Assembly (NCBI GenBank): GCA_023052935.1
Contig: CM041293.1
Coordinates: 156,061,965 to 156,125,964 of the forward strand
DNA: 64,000 nucleotides
Direction: 5' to 3'
Origin: Piezodorus guildinii
Taxonomy: Eukaryota > Arthropoda > Insecta > Hemiptera > Pentatomidae
Every line of letters starts with the position of its first letter. The first letter of the stretch is position 1. A program made the translations under genes and the position numbers. The notes beneath the pieces were generated by a model. It searched no databases. It was not told where the DNA came from and worked only from the letters and a program-made list of their open reading frames with translations. Of this stretch, positions 45,668-56,437 are shown in pieces.

Positions 45668-46577
45668 TTGGGTTGTGTCACATGAAATGTCCGTTTTCAA
45701 GGTAAAGGATTTTTATTAAAAATACGACACGAAAACCGGATAATTTTATTTGAAGTATTTACCGTCCTTTTCTACACATTTTTCCCAACGTGACACCAAC
45801 TTTTTTATCCCCGAACTGAAAAACTCTGAGCTTTGAAGTGAAACAAAATCTGAAAACGCACTTTTCACTTGATCATCATTTTAAAAAAGTTTTCCTTTGA
45901 CGAAGTCTAAATTCCTGAACAGGTGGTAATCTGTTGGAGAAAAGTCGGGAGAATATGGTGGGTGCGGAAGAACTTCGTAGCCCAGTTCTTTCGATTTTTG
46001 CACGGTATGTTTTGAAACATGCCGCTCAGTGAGATCAAAAGGTACCCATGTATCGAGCTTTTTTACTTTCCCAAGACACTTTAAATGTCTGGAAACGGTA
46101 GATGCACTTGCATTTAGTTCTGCTGAGAGTCCGTTAACTGTTTGGTAGAGGTTTCCTTCTACTGTATGTTTGAGGACAACGTTGTCTATTACGGACGGAG
46201 GTCTTCCTCAGGGCAAGTTTTCCAAGTCGGTATCCCCAGCTGAAAACTTAGCAAACCTACAGCGAATGGTCCCTTCATTAACACTCCCTTCCCCAAACGC
46301 CTGGCAAATATTTCTAGCGGCCTCAGCTGCTGAATGGCCGAGTTTAAACTCGTAAAAAAATATTACTCGAAAACCGCGTGTTCCCATGTTCATATTTGGA
46401 GGTATACTAAAAAGTGGGTAGTTGATTGGGAAGATAAAGTTTATAATACAAAGGCAGAGGATTAGTAACTGTTTACTTTAAATATGTAAACATTCGGAAG
46501 AAAACAACAGAGACCTACAAAATCCTTTATGTATTTCAGAAACTATAAAAACGGACATTTCATGTGAAACAACCTAA
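45668..46577 (-). mobile_element. mariner (Tc1/mariner superfamily), internally deleted
   Basis: A 910-base element with terminal inverted repeats TTGGGTTGTGTCACATGAAA (left) and, inverted, TTAGGTTGTTTCACATGAAA (right), continuing TGTCCG in both, and TA on each side (45666-45667, 46578-46579). Intact insect mariners are about 1.3 kb; the missing part is the centre of the transposase. The terminal repeats look usable, so it could have been moved in trans. Confidence 0.92.
45880..46393 (-). pseudogene. mariner transposase, deleted
   Basis: On the minus strand: the first helix-turn-helix (RVIFFYEFKLGHSAAEAARN, then ICQAFGEGSVNEGTIRCRF), a frame change near 46200, the second DNA-binding part (GRPPSVIDNVVLKHTVEG, SAELNASASTVSRHLKCLGK, VKKLDTWVPFDLTERH), then a jump straight to ELGYEVLPHPPYSPDFSPTD. 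The jump removes the segment holding the first two catalytic aspartates of the DD34D triad and keeps only the third (in YSPD). The protein cannot be active. Confidence 0.9.
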
Positions 46578-46857
46578 TACATGTATAGTATACCATTGGA
46601 ATCTTAGAGATTTTAGAAGAAATATAATCTTAGACATACTATTATAAAAGTTAACAGAGAGTGTTGAAAAACCGATAAAACAAACTGATTGTCGTGGATA
46701 ATAATAAAATATATTATTTAATAAAACACATGTGTCTATTAAAATCCAATGTAAATAATTCCTTAACAATTTATTGTTGTTTTTAAATTTCTTTGAAAAT
46801 TCTCAAATTGATATAAATAACGAAGGTAAGAGAAAGTCGTGTGTTGTGTGCACAAGA
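46578..46857 (-). mobile_element. HINE-like element, 5' half, convergent to the copy before mariner
   Basis: On the minus strand it begins TCTTGTGCACACAACACACG at 46857 and runs to the TATACCATTGGAATCTTAG block next to mariner. The HINE fragment on the other side of mariner lies in the opposite orientation, so mariner sits at the junction of two facing HINE pieces. Confidence 0.8.
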
Positions 46858-47559
46858 TTTTTTTTATTTTAACACCATACTACAAGGTCTGTAATACAGG
46901 TTTTAAGAGTGTAAATATCATAATTAAGTAAAAATCTTATTTTTGTAAGAGGATGGGCATGTGAAGTATATCCAATTCATGATTCAATTAATAAGAATCA
47001 TTTGAATGATTCGCGAAAGTATTTTGTCGGTTCTACCGTTTTCTTCTCGACCTCTTAGACACATCGCAATCCTTTCAGAGGTAGTGCGACCTCGAGGTGA
47101 TGATTTGTCGAGAAGGAGCGTCTCGCTCACCTTAGTTGAAGAGGGTGCTTGATACCCTCACACCTAACTGAGGAAAGGTTGAAGACGAATGGGCTTTCAG
47201 TCTCTGTTTGCGCTAAAGGGAGTTTCTCACTCACTCTCGAAGCATTGGTTTATTTTTTACGAGTACAGCAATCAACGGCCAACTTCTCCTTGAGCTGAAA
47301 GCATTGAAAGAAAAACTATCATCAAACAATAAGCAGTGAAATATAATAGAATATATTTTATTTGTGAAAGAATAAGTCTTGTACAAATTGACAACATAAA
47401 ATATAAACATAAAAGAAACATAACCTACGTGTGTTTTTGCTCTATTACAAAAACATTAAACAAAAGATAAAACAAGAACTCCTTAACAAAAATAAAACTA
47501 ACTGGTTAATACAAAATTATTAACATAATATTGATTAATACATAATATTTTTTTTTAAT
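46858..47559. other. Interval with an unidentified GC-richer block
   Basis: 46990-47290 is richer in GC than the surroundings (GACCTCGAGGTGATGATTTG, GAGGGTGCTTGATACCCTCA) and may be an exon-like or transposon segment; no long frame supports it. 47340-47559 is A-rich. Confidence 0.35.
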
Positions 47560-48372
47560 AGAAAAAAATTTGTATCGAGTAATATTACAATCTGTCCTAA
47601 TTAGGACATTTTTAATAGTAATAAAGTACAACGTTCATACTCCATTCCCACAATATATACAAAACAATAAATTTATAAAATAATAACACAATATACATAT
47701 ATAAAAAAAAGAATCAATAAGAATATGTACAAAAGTCACTCATATCTATGTATAATCCCCAAGCATACAGCACGTGGGTGGAGAATCTAACCAATGCTAG
47801 AATTCCAATATACATGTTTACAAGAAGTCTCGAGGCCACTGCCGTTACAACCTTCTAGGGGGATGGTAAGGATATGTGGAGGGGATTGAGCTATCGGATT
47901 GAGGTGATGAATAAGGTTCTGATGGAATTTAGAGAATTTTGATGGTATAAGGTCTAAAATAAATGGAATATTTAGGTATGGTTGGTGAAGGGGGTGAGGT
48001 AGCTGAGTAGGTTAGCGCGCGTTGCTTTCAACACTCGTTACCTAGCATCAAAGAACCAAAAACTTGGAACAAAATAATCACAAGTTCGAATCTCGGATTG
48101 TGGGGGGGAGAGAGAGGGAGGCTTTTATCTTAGCATTTATCCCCCGTCCTCACCCCCTGGGCTCGAGAAACTCCCGTATAGCCTTCAAAGGCGAGGTAGA
48201 GGTGAGAATGCGTTTGATATTAGAAAATTTGACTGTCATCCACATTTCAAGTCCGTAGGTCCAGATAGGTTTCAGTACTGTCTTGTATGTAAGCAGTTTT
48301 TTTTCAATTGATAGTTTAGAATTTCTATTCAGTAGTCTGTATAATTGGCCAAATCGTCGATTAAGTTCTTAC
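47560..48372 (-). mobile_element. Jockey 3' fragment, split by a SINE
   Basis: It matches the 3' UTR and C-terminal coding end of the element at 6443-8394: AATATTACAATCTGTCCTAA, GTCTCGAGGCCACTGCCGTT (WPRDLL region) and CCTTCTAGGGGGATGGTAAG. The matching sequence continues past the SINE (48212-48372) with AATGCGTTTGATATTAGAAA and CAAGTCCGTAGGTCCAGATA. Small deletions close the frame. Confidence 0.82.
47990..48211 (+). mobile_element. tRNA-derived SINE, family 3
   Basis: The head GGGGGTGAGGTAGCTGAGTA with GGTTAGCGCGCGTTGC holds a box A-like TAGCTGAGTAGG, and AAGTTCGAATCTCGG gives box B at about 48083-48097. A body with GGAGAGAGAGGGAGGC and CCCCCGTCCTCACCCC follows. It interrupts the Jockey fragment, replacing about 70 bases of it. 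The A and B boxes are further apart than in a tRNA gene, and no acceptor stem closes. Confidence 0.65.
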
Positions 48373-48469
48373 TACTCAATTTTAAACTTAAAATAATCAG
48401 ACTTATTTAAAATAAACGGAAGCGTAGTAAAAATTCAAATATTAAATGGTTTCGAAAACTATTTACATA

Positions 48470-49190
48470 ATATTGTCTATGTGGCACTAATAGAATCATA
48501 ATTATTACATATGTTTAAGGTATAAATATAAAGACTGTTCAATTTGGCTTCACTATTATTGTTAAAGATATTTTCAATGTTTTGTAGGTCGCAGGATACG
48601 GATTCAGATGGTTTTAAGATGTGGCTGATAAAATAGGCTGATGTGGTACAAACTATTTTTGAAATAACCATTGCAGAATGGACAAAGTTCGTTTGCCTTA
48701 GGAGTAATTATTTTGTTTCCATAGTGGAGTTTGATGCTCTCTGGATTTTCTACTCTCAGTTGGCTGATACACCTTATTTTTTTTTAAATTTGGGCTATAT
48801 GTTAGATATGATTCGGGTTTATGTAGGTTGCAACTGCTGAGTAATCGGTATATAGGTTTACTATTTGAGTTCATTGCTCTATTAATGTCAGTTGAATAGT
48901 TGTTGTTTATGATATTTTCAATAATATCGACTTTAAGATTCAAAATATCGTTTTCCTAAGCATCATTGAATTTGTCACTATTTCCATATTGGTAGGCTAG
49001 CATATTGACCTGTGAAACCCAGTTGTAATCTACGTCAGGCAGGCTTTTCTGCATCTACCATCCTTAGTCAGCTGACATCTCAGGCACCAATGACAATTTA
49101 GACCAATAGTTGATTACCTTTGTCATTACTTTTGAGCTTAGAGTACTTCTACCTGTCTCTAGTCTAACTATATAGTTTTCGGGTTTTTGG
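48470..49190 (-). pseudogene. Decayed retroelement C-terminal region (tentative)
   Basis: Minus-strand frames read in order LPDVDYNWVSQVNMLAYQYG, KPIYRLLSSCNLHKPESYLT, then (one frame over) LRVENPESIKLHYGNKIITP and ELCPFCNGYFKNSLYHISLF. A string of the type RVE...I..HYG.KI.....LCPFC......YH is the usual C-terminal ending of another non-LTR type. At least three stops or frameshifts occur. The family is not assigned. Confidence 0.5.
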
Positions 49191-49302
49191 GCCATCCATA
49201 TAAGTATTTAATAAATTTCATTTAAGAAATTTCAATAGCATCTAAATATTTCAGTAAAATCAAATATTAAAAAAAAAAATTAGTCAGTTCCTTCTATATC
49301 CA

Positions 49303-49400
49303 AGGTCGCGGGTTCAAACTAGGCAGTTGGTCCTAATATTTTATAATGGGAGTTCGAAAAAATGTGGTCCGAGGTAGTACGTCAGTGTTAATGCCAGGGA
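49303..49400 (+). mobile_element. tRNA-derived SINE, family 1, relic
   Basis: AAGGTCGCGGGTTCAAACTA keeps box B, followed by GTTGGTCCTAATATTTTATA, ATGGGAGT and GTGGTCCGAGG, as in the other copies; the rest has decayed. Confidence 0.65.
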
Positions 49401-49897
49401 AATTTTATTATTATCAATCGAAAATATAAAACACTACTTCAAACGCTTGCATCCTTTAGTTTTAATTATTTCCTAGTGCATACACATTCTTGTCCTATTT
49501 CTTGTCCATTTTCAGCTTTGGTATTTATTGACAACTCTAGTGCCCTTGATGTTTTGTCTGGAGAGGAATTCGTTTCTAAATTTCTTCGACAGTGATTCTT
49601 ATTTCTTGAAGTACGTAATATATCTTTGTGTGCCCACTAAAAATTAAAGATGATTTACTGCATTTTATATTAAGATTGTTGGAACTAATTTGATAGGTTG
49701 CTATGGTTCTGTAATCATATGCGATAGCCATTCTGATAGTATTACACAGGTTAGTGACAAACATACTTCGGAGTAGTTCTACACAAGAAATGAACATAGT
49801 AAAGTGTCATTAGTATTGGAACACAACTAAATTACTGGATTAAGAACACACATAAAACGTAAGTAAAATTCGATTCACCTTGCTTTATTAAAATATA
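49401..49897. other. Upstream flank of the SEL1L copy
   Basis: No promoter element or conserved sequence is recognisable. The last part would hold any 5' UTR of the copied mRNA, but its start cannot be placed. I found no duplication matching the downstream end. Confidence 0.4.
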
Positions 49898-52061
49898 ATG
49901 TTTAAAAAAAAATACGAGAGGGATATTTTAGCATATGCTTTACTGACACTTATTCTCAGCGTGATGAGCAATGCAGAAAGTAATGTTAAAAGTAGTAAAA
50001 GCAGCCCGAATTCCGAAGAAAATGCAAAACGCGATGCAATCGCATATCAGAATATCGCAATTGAAACTAAAATTACTCCTGACTTTCACAACATATTTGA
50101 TGATTTGGAGAAAATTCGCAATACAATACCTGCAGAAAACAATTTAAATCTGCCATACGAAGAAATTTTCTTTTTCAGGAAGAAAGCAGACGAAATAGAA
50201 AATGAGCAAGCCACAGAGAAAATAAATGAAGAAATGATCAAAACTATGCTTCACGACAGTGTTGAAGATAATGACGTAGGAACTGAACTGTATAAAAAAG
50301 GCTCGCAGATGCTGGATTCTTATCAGAGCAACAAAATCGAAGCCTACACTCTCATTCTCAATGCCAGTCGAATGGGAAATAAACTCGCAAAAGCCAAAGT
50401 CGCGTGGGGATTGATGTGCGGAACATACTTGCCACAAAACATTCCTATGGCGAAGGAGTTATTCGAACAGTTGGCTGATGAAGGGATCTCGGATGGTCAC
50501 ACAGGGATGGGGTTTCTGCACTCGCTGGGTCTCACTGTAAACGCCAGCCAAGGCAGAGCTCTCCTCCATTACACGATCGGAGCTTTAGGAGGCAGTCAGT
50601 GGTCGAGGATGATTCTTGGCTTCAGGTACTGGCATGGCATAACCGTGACTGCCAACTGTGAAAAAGCCCTCGAGTTCTACCGCCAGGTTGCGAGTCATGT
50701 TGCTGCGCTTGTGGAGCCGAACGGTGGTGCGGTCGTTCACCGCATCAGGCTACTGGACCAGGCGGAGGATCCAGGCTACCAGACTGGGATCATCGACAAC
50801 GACCTAAAGGAATACTACGAGATGTTGGCCGACAAAGGAGATATCTCTGCGCAAGTCGGCTTGGGACAGCTATATTACCGCGGGGCAAGGGGATTCCCAA
50901 GGGACTACGGGAAGGCCCTGCAGTATTTCCTAAAAGCAGCAGAGACTGGTAATGTTGTCGCCATGGCCTTTGTGGGGAAAATATATTTAGAAGGAGATGA
51001 GAATGTGGAGGTTAATCTCATGAAAGCATACCTGAATTTCAAACAAGCAGCAGACCAAGAAAATGCTATTGGGCAATATGGGATAGGTCTAATGTACTTG
51101 GAAGGAAAGTACGTCGAAAAAATACCCGAAAAGCACTATTTTATCTATCGCGATCCGCTGATCAAGGATGGGTAGAGAGTTTGTTGCTCCTCGGGACGAT
51201 GTATCTCCAAGGTATAGAGCTCAAAAAAGACTATAAAATGGCTCGTAAATACTTCATCATGGTGTCTCAGGTTGGACACATATTGGGATACTTTAACTTG
51301 GCACAAATGCACGCTTCAGGGATAGGCACGATGAGATCTTGCACGTCAGCGGTAGAACTGTTCAAGACTGTAGCAGAAAGAGGGAAGTGGGGAGCGCACT
51401 TGATGGAAGCCTATACCCATTATAAAAACAATAGGTATAATGAATCTTTTGTCATCTATGCTCTCCTAGCAGAGATGGGTTATGAGGTAGCACAAAATAA
51501 TGTGGCCTTTCTTCTTGACAACGGCTTGTTCAAGTATTTGGATCCAGACGAAGAAAGTAGATACATTCGTGCTAGAGCCTACTGGAGTAGGTCGGCGATG
51601 CAAGGAAATCCCTTGGCTCTCATAAAGCTTGGAGACTACTACTACTACGGACTTGGGACTAAGAGAGACTACGACACAGCGGCGACTTACTACCGAGTGG
51701 CCTCCGAGCAGTTTCGGAGCCGCAGGCCATGTTCAACCTTGGGTACATGCACGAGCACGGGCTGGGCCTCAAGAGAGACCTGCACTTGGCCAAGCGGTGC
51801 TACGACATGGCCTCAGAGGCCAGCCCCGACGCCGAGTTCCCTGTATTGATGGCTTTGACCAAGCTATACTTCTTGTCTTCCCTCGACAATCTGAAAGAGC
51901 TGGACTGGTCGCAGGTGTTAGCTTTACGAGGTGTGAATGCCTACCTTGGCCAAAACTGGGATCTCTACCTCTGCGGTTTCCTCTGTTTTTGGATAACGTA
52001 CATAATTCACTACAGGTTGAATCGGAGGGACCTCGTACGTGATATCATCAACTTCTTGTGA
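49898..52061 (+). pseudogene. Sel1l: SEL1L/Hrd3 retrocopy, intronless with two frameshifts
   Basis: SEL1L (yeast Hrd3) is the ER-membrane partner of the HRD1 ubiquitin ligase in ER-associated degradation; Sel1-like repeats in the lumen bind substrates. The ATG at 49898 opens 425 codons with a signal-peptide-like segment (ILAYALLTLILSVMSNAES) and Sel1 repeats such as ALLHYTIGALGG, GLGQLYYRGARG and AFVGKIYLEGDE; GGAVVHRIRLLD is a strong family landmark. A one-base loss near 51116-51122 moves to the frame with RKYFIMVSQVGHILGYFNLA and SAVELFKTV; a second near 51715-51722 moves to MFNLGYMHEHGLGLKRDLHL, LAKRCYDMASEASPDAEFPV and the C-terminal membrane segment DLYLCGFLCFWITYII. Together about 720 codons, nearly full length, with no intron and no in-frame stop. 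Absence of introns suggests a retrocopy; few lesions suggest youth or sequence error. Confidence 0.88.
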
Positions 52062-52226
52062 TATAGTTTTTAAAATTGGTATTTATTTTTCAGTAGGCGT
52101 TATTCTGAAAGTATTTAATTAATGAACCGATCTCATTCCTAATACATATCGACAAACTTCACTTCTATTGTTTTCGTTAAACTGTTCAGTACTTCATTTA
52201 TTACACCAGCACTCCATTCTGTTAAA

Positions 52227-52232
52227 AATAAA
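52227..52232 (+). promoter_or_regulatory. AATAAA polyadenylation signal of the SEL1L copy
   Basis: AATAAA lies 166 bases after the stop codon and is followed by TTAAAAAATCAAATCC. This fits the copied mRNA ending here. There is no long A tract, so any retrocopy tail has decayed. Confidence 0.5.
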
Positions 52233-52475
52233 ATACTTCTTAAAAAATCAAATCCACTTTTTAATTATTTTAATTTTTTTTTTTTTAACATCATAATTAT
52301 TTAGTTATAGGATTCTGGAAGTCACATCCTTAAAATAATTTTTACTACAAAAACTAGATTTTATATGAATAAGCTTAATTATAAAATTCAACATAGTTTT
52401 AAAAGACATTAAGTTCAGGTAATTAACAAAATCTTTATACAAATAATTTAAAAAACTAAACTAGTGATCACGGAG

Positions 52476-52755
52476 GGGAGCCCGTGGCTGAGTGGCTAGC
52501 GCGCTAGTCCTCTCATGTTACAGGTTCGAATCCCAGTCCCAGCCTTGACTTTTATAAAGATGTAATTAAATGGGGATTCATTCACAGCCTCTCCCCCAGG
52601 TATGTGAGACCCGTCAGCCAAATAGTGGTAACTCACAAAATTAGGCGTAGGGAGTGATGACCCTACGCTACGAATTTCATCGTGAAACGCGAGTTTAATC
52701 GCCCAGGAGATCACACCGCGAGGCCTAGGGCCCGCACGGCCTGTCGCGCCACTGA
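52476..52755 (+). mobile_element. tRNA-derived SINE, family 2, complete
   Basis: The head GGGAGCCCGTGGCTGAGTGG with CTAGCGCGCTAGTC gives box A (TGGCTGAGTGG), and ACAGGTTCGAATCCC at about 52520-52534 gives box B. The body has AAATGGGGATTCATTCACAG, CCTCTCCCCCAGG, GGAGTGATGACCCTACGC and CACGGCCTGTCGCGCCA. A headless copy lies at 37737-37950. The head resembles a Ser/Leu-type tRNA, but no acceptor stem closes, so it is not a tRNA gene. Confidence 0.82.
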
Positions 52756-53408
52756 ACTTTTAATGAAGTTTACTTGTTTCTTATGTTAAACGGTCCCTAT
52801 TTGATGGAATTTATTACTTTTGATATTTCAAAGGAAATATTTTTCATTTAAAAGTTTTATTTAGTTTTCATGGGAATCCCATTTACTGGAACATCTGTTT
52901 TCATGGAACGATTTTAAAGTAGAAATAATTAATAACAATGCTAGTTTAAGGATTTATAACAACTTTACATTGATTTTTACAACTTATATACTATTACACT
53001 ACTACTATTTATTGATATTTCCCCTAAAATCTTAAGTAGTGTTTGGTAGAATATAACTAATTGTATAACTTATAACTCTAATATGACTTATTAGGTGGCA
53101 ACATTGGATTCCTCCATCATCACAACTTTACAAAATGCATTTATTCATAAGTTTATTTTATTGTTATTGCAAATTAACTTTTCTAGAATCTTTCGCTTTT
53201 CACCTGTGCATTATACGTCTATATTACTACTCATATTTCAGGAATAATTTTTGATGACTTGTTTACAAAAAAAAAAAAAATTTTCATTTCAAAGAAAAGG
53301 TAAATTGCAATTTATTTTACCTTTAAACTTTTAGGAAATAATGCCCTAATGATATATATAATATATATATATAATATATATATATATATATAATTATAAA
53401 TATATAAT

Positions 53409-53447
<39 letters not shown>

Positions 53448-54107
53448 GATACAGTCATTAAAGTGTAGTAAACAATACCTTAGATTTCGACGAAATAAAA
53501 GTTAATGCGTTTAAAACTTTGTTTGAAACTAAAAAAAAAAAAAATGTAACTGGTGGGAAGGGATGGAACGTTATGCAATAAATCAAAAATCTTGTTATAG
53601 CAGTAATGAAGAGCTATCAGCGACTATTTGATGGATGTTGCCCAAGTCAGTTAAATATTTCTCCACATATGATTTTGATTCGGCCGATTTAGTTTGGAAA
53701 CGTTATGTATTTGTTACAATCTCCGTGATTAATGCCTTCTATTAATCCTCCTATATAAACCTGTTGTTATTTATGTTCTGTCGAAAAATAAAATAAAAAT
53801 CTGACAAGAAAGGAAGGAAAGAATAATGGGTTCTTATCATTGTAGTCCGAAAGTAACCCTTACAATCCAATAAATAAATAAAATATATATACATGGGTTT
53901 CCCCCTTAATCCTGTAACATTAATACGTAATTGAATGTGAATTATATCTCCCATAAATTATAGATGCTTTCCAAGGTTTGGGTTTCGCAAAGTAATAAAC
54001 CTTTTAGTTGAAACTTTTACGAAATCATGAATAAATCCTGAAGATTTATGATTTAATTATAAAACCGTTTCTATATTTTAAAAAATTGCAAGAGTTTAGA
54101 GTATATC
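52756..54107. other. AT-rich interval with microsatellites, no gene seen
   Basis: Holds only A and TA runs and the tracts listed separately; no coding or RNA feature is supported. Confidence 0.4.
53350..53443. repeat. TA and GA microsatellites
   Basis: (TA)n at about 53350-53392 is followed, after a short gap, by a pure (GA)n tract at 53411-53443. They are not inside a recognised element. Confidence 0.9.
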
Positions 54108-55312
54108 CTGATGTACAGCTGATATCCCAACCCATCTAATATATTCCTTTCTACCTAAGCAGATGACACTTGCGTTTCATTGCGATCCTATAATTGCCTC
54201 TCAAACTCTCCAATCCCACATCAGAGACATTGAGGTATGGTGTCAGAATTGGAGAATTAAAATCAATTCCTATAAATCCCAGCAAATTACCTTTACCCTT
54301 TGTCGAAAACCTCTGATATCTTGGCCAACAGTGTCCTTTAATGATATTCCACTTGTCCCGCTTAAACAGATCCGCTATTTGGGACTCCTGCTTGACAAAC
54401 GATTTACATGGAATCTGCATACAAGACTGAAAAGACAAGAAACTGCTAAACGATTTCGGCTACTCCAACAATTGAGACGTTGATTTCCAAAAGGTACTAT
54501 ATCCATTCTATGAAATTTTACAGGAGGCGCGAAAATCACTAATTACTATATTATTAAACCAGCTAATTTGATTATTTTAACATTAAAACCCAGAATTATT
54601 TTTTTAGTATATTAATAACATCATATTAAAGTTATGAAATGAGATGTTTTGGTATAATTTGGAACGAGATTAAATGAGTAATTAGTTCCTTTAAAAAATA
54701 ATTATATTTCTAAATTGCGTTTATAAAGAACTTGGGTGATCATTAGATAAAATCAAATAGAAGATTTAGATTACATTTAAGTGGTGAGAATACAAATATG
54801 TAAAAAAATCAATTTTGTAAAAAATGTCCTTTAGTACCTTTTGGAAATCAACGTCTCAATTACTGGATAGACGCTCTAACCTTTCACTTAACTTCAAAAG
54901 ACTCATTTACATGACCATAATAAGGCCTATCTGAACCCACGGATTTGAGCTTTGTGGCTATACTCTTCCCGTATCCAATCCTTACAATCCAAAATCCTTA
55001 ACGCTCCTTACTTTGTCACGAATAAAATCATCCACATTGACCTTAATGTGCCATATGTTACTGATTTGGCCCGTACCAGGTATCACTCCTTCCATGAAAA
55101 ACTCCACTCCACTCTAATCCATTAATTTCAATCCTTGCTTCCTCTTCAATCCTGATAATCCTCTGAGGCGTCTGCAAAGAAGATGGCCTCGAGACCTTCT
55201 TGTTTAGACTCACTACTAAAGAGTGCAGCCAATGGGCATTTATTTATTATTATATTTACTTGTTCTATTTTATACAGTTGTAAAGTTCAATAAAAATATA
55301 TTTAAAAAAAAA
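54108..55312 (+). mobile_element. Jockey 3' fragment, split by a MITE
   Basis: 54160-54471 encodes the RT region after the catalytic box (EVWCQNWRIKINSYKSQQIT, IRYLGLLLDKRFTWNLHTRL) and 54860-55210 the C-terminal end, with decay and a deletion around 54960-55000. The end reads AGATGGCCTCGAGACCTTCT and is followed by a 3' UTR with CAATAAAAATATATTTAAAA to 55312. Removing 54472-54859 rejoins the coding sequence, so the MITE arrived later. The closest relatives are 1487-2636 and 30640-31385. Confidence 0.85.
54472..54859. mobile_element. TTGAGACG MITE, 388 bp
   Basis: The same element as 38841-39226 in reverse orientation, with perfect inverted ends TTGAGACGTTGATTTCCAAA plus AGGTACTA. AATT overlaps both outer boundaries. 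The intact flanking Jockey frame gives an empty-site comparison (CAACAATTACTGG), consistent with a short AATT-type target. Confidence 0.9.
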
Positions 55313-55809
55313 AATCTTCGTTTACTGTCATCGACAAAAATATAAAATGTTTCTTACTATTCTCTAAGAATCAGCCCATGAAATCATTAAAAGAGTTGAG
55401 TCGAGAAAATATGTAAAGGGTCTTTGATTCGGAAGAAGAAGTTATACCTTTTTTCCTGGTAAATATCATTATTTACCGCGACCGCCTTGTTCTAATATTG
55501 AGGTGGTTCCTTTTACCCGTTTAATTAATCGTGAAGAATATCCTTCTGTTAATAAGAAGCCCTTTGATAGAGATACATTTTGATATAATCCCTTAAAAGG
55601 GTCATATTTTTCTCTGCTCCCTGTAGTTATTTTATGAATAAATAAATACATAAAAGCAACCTTTTTTTTTTAATATATATTTTTTAATATCTAATTATTG
55701 ATAAAACGAGAAAAAGTAGAAAAATACTATCATTACTATAATTTAAGATAAATGTGATGATTAGATAGTTAAGTTTTATAAGTTAGGAGGGAATAATTAT
55801 TTTAAAAAA
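55313..55809. other. AT-rich interval, no gene seen
   Basis: No feature is recognised before the next HINE-like copy. Confidence 0.4.
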
Positions 55810-55979
55810 TCTGGTGCGCGCATCACACGACTTTCCCACACCTCCGTTATTCATATCCATTCATGAATTTTCAAACAAATTTATTAACGAAAATAAATTG
55901 TTAAAGAATTATTGAAATTAGATTTAAATAGAAACACGTATTTTATTAAATAATCTATTATATTATTATCTACGACAAT
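55810..55979 (+). mobile_element. HINE-like element, 5' part (split by Jockey insertion)
   Basis: TCTGGTGCGCGCATCACACG to ATCTACGACAAT. It continues after the Jockey at 60256 (AAGTTTGTTTTATCGGC), where the family reads CAGTTAGTTTTATCGGC without interruption. Confidence 0.88.
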
Positions 55980-56437
55980 CTTTTTTTTCTTTTTTTTTTT
56001 TATTTCTTTTATTCGTATATATTACAATTTGTCATAATAGACAATAATAATAGTGCTACAGGATCTCATTCATACAATATTTACAATATAAACAAAAGTA
56101 AAGTCAAATTACATAAAATAAAATCAAAATAAATAAACGTATACAATAACAAAATTAAGTAGACAAAATAAATACAAATAAATGAAGTTAACAAATAAAT
56201 AAACAAAACATGTCACATTCATACCTATGTACAATATTTACAATCAGCTCGGGAACCCCGGACGGGGCTTGTCCCCCCACTTGTGGAAGGACAAGCAGAG
56301 CCCAAAGGATCCCAGCGCCTCCCTCTCAGCCGCATCACTGGTAAGAGCCAGCGGAAGCTAAGTGAGGGCGCCATAGCCACAATCACACCGCACTTGAGAG
56401 GAGAATCTGACCAGTGTCAGAACTCCAGCATACGCTT

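Noticed and set aside
40246..46857. Regularly recurring repeats suggesting a CRISPR-like or satellite array
   Set aside because: Spacing and orientation are irregular and the repeats are whole mobile elements with defined ends.
48005..48100. Possible tRNA gene with long intron
   Set aside because: Boxes A and B are too far apart and the flanks do not pair; the family 3 SINE explains it better.
52476..52548. Possible tRNA gene (Ser/Leu-like)
   Set aside because: Boxes A and B are present, but no acceptor stem closes, and the sequence continues into a body repeated at 37737-37950, so it is a SINE head.
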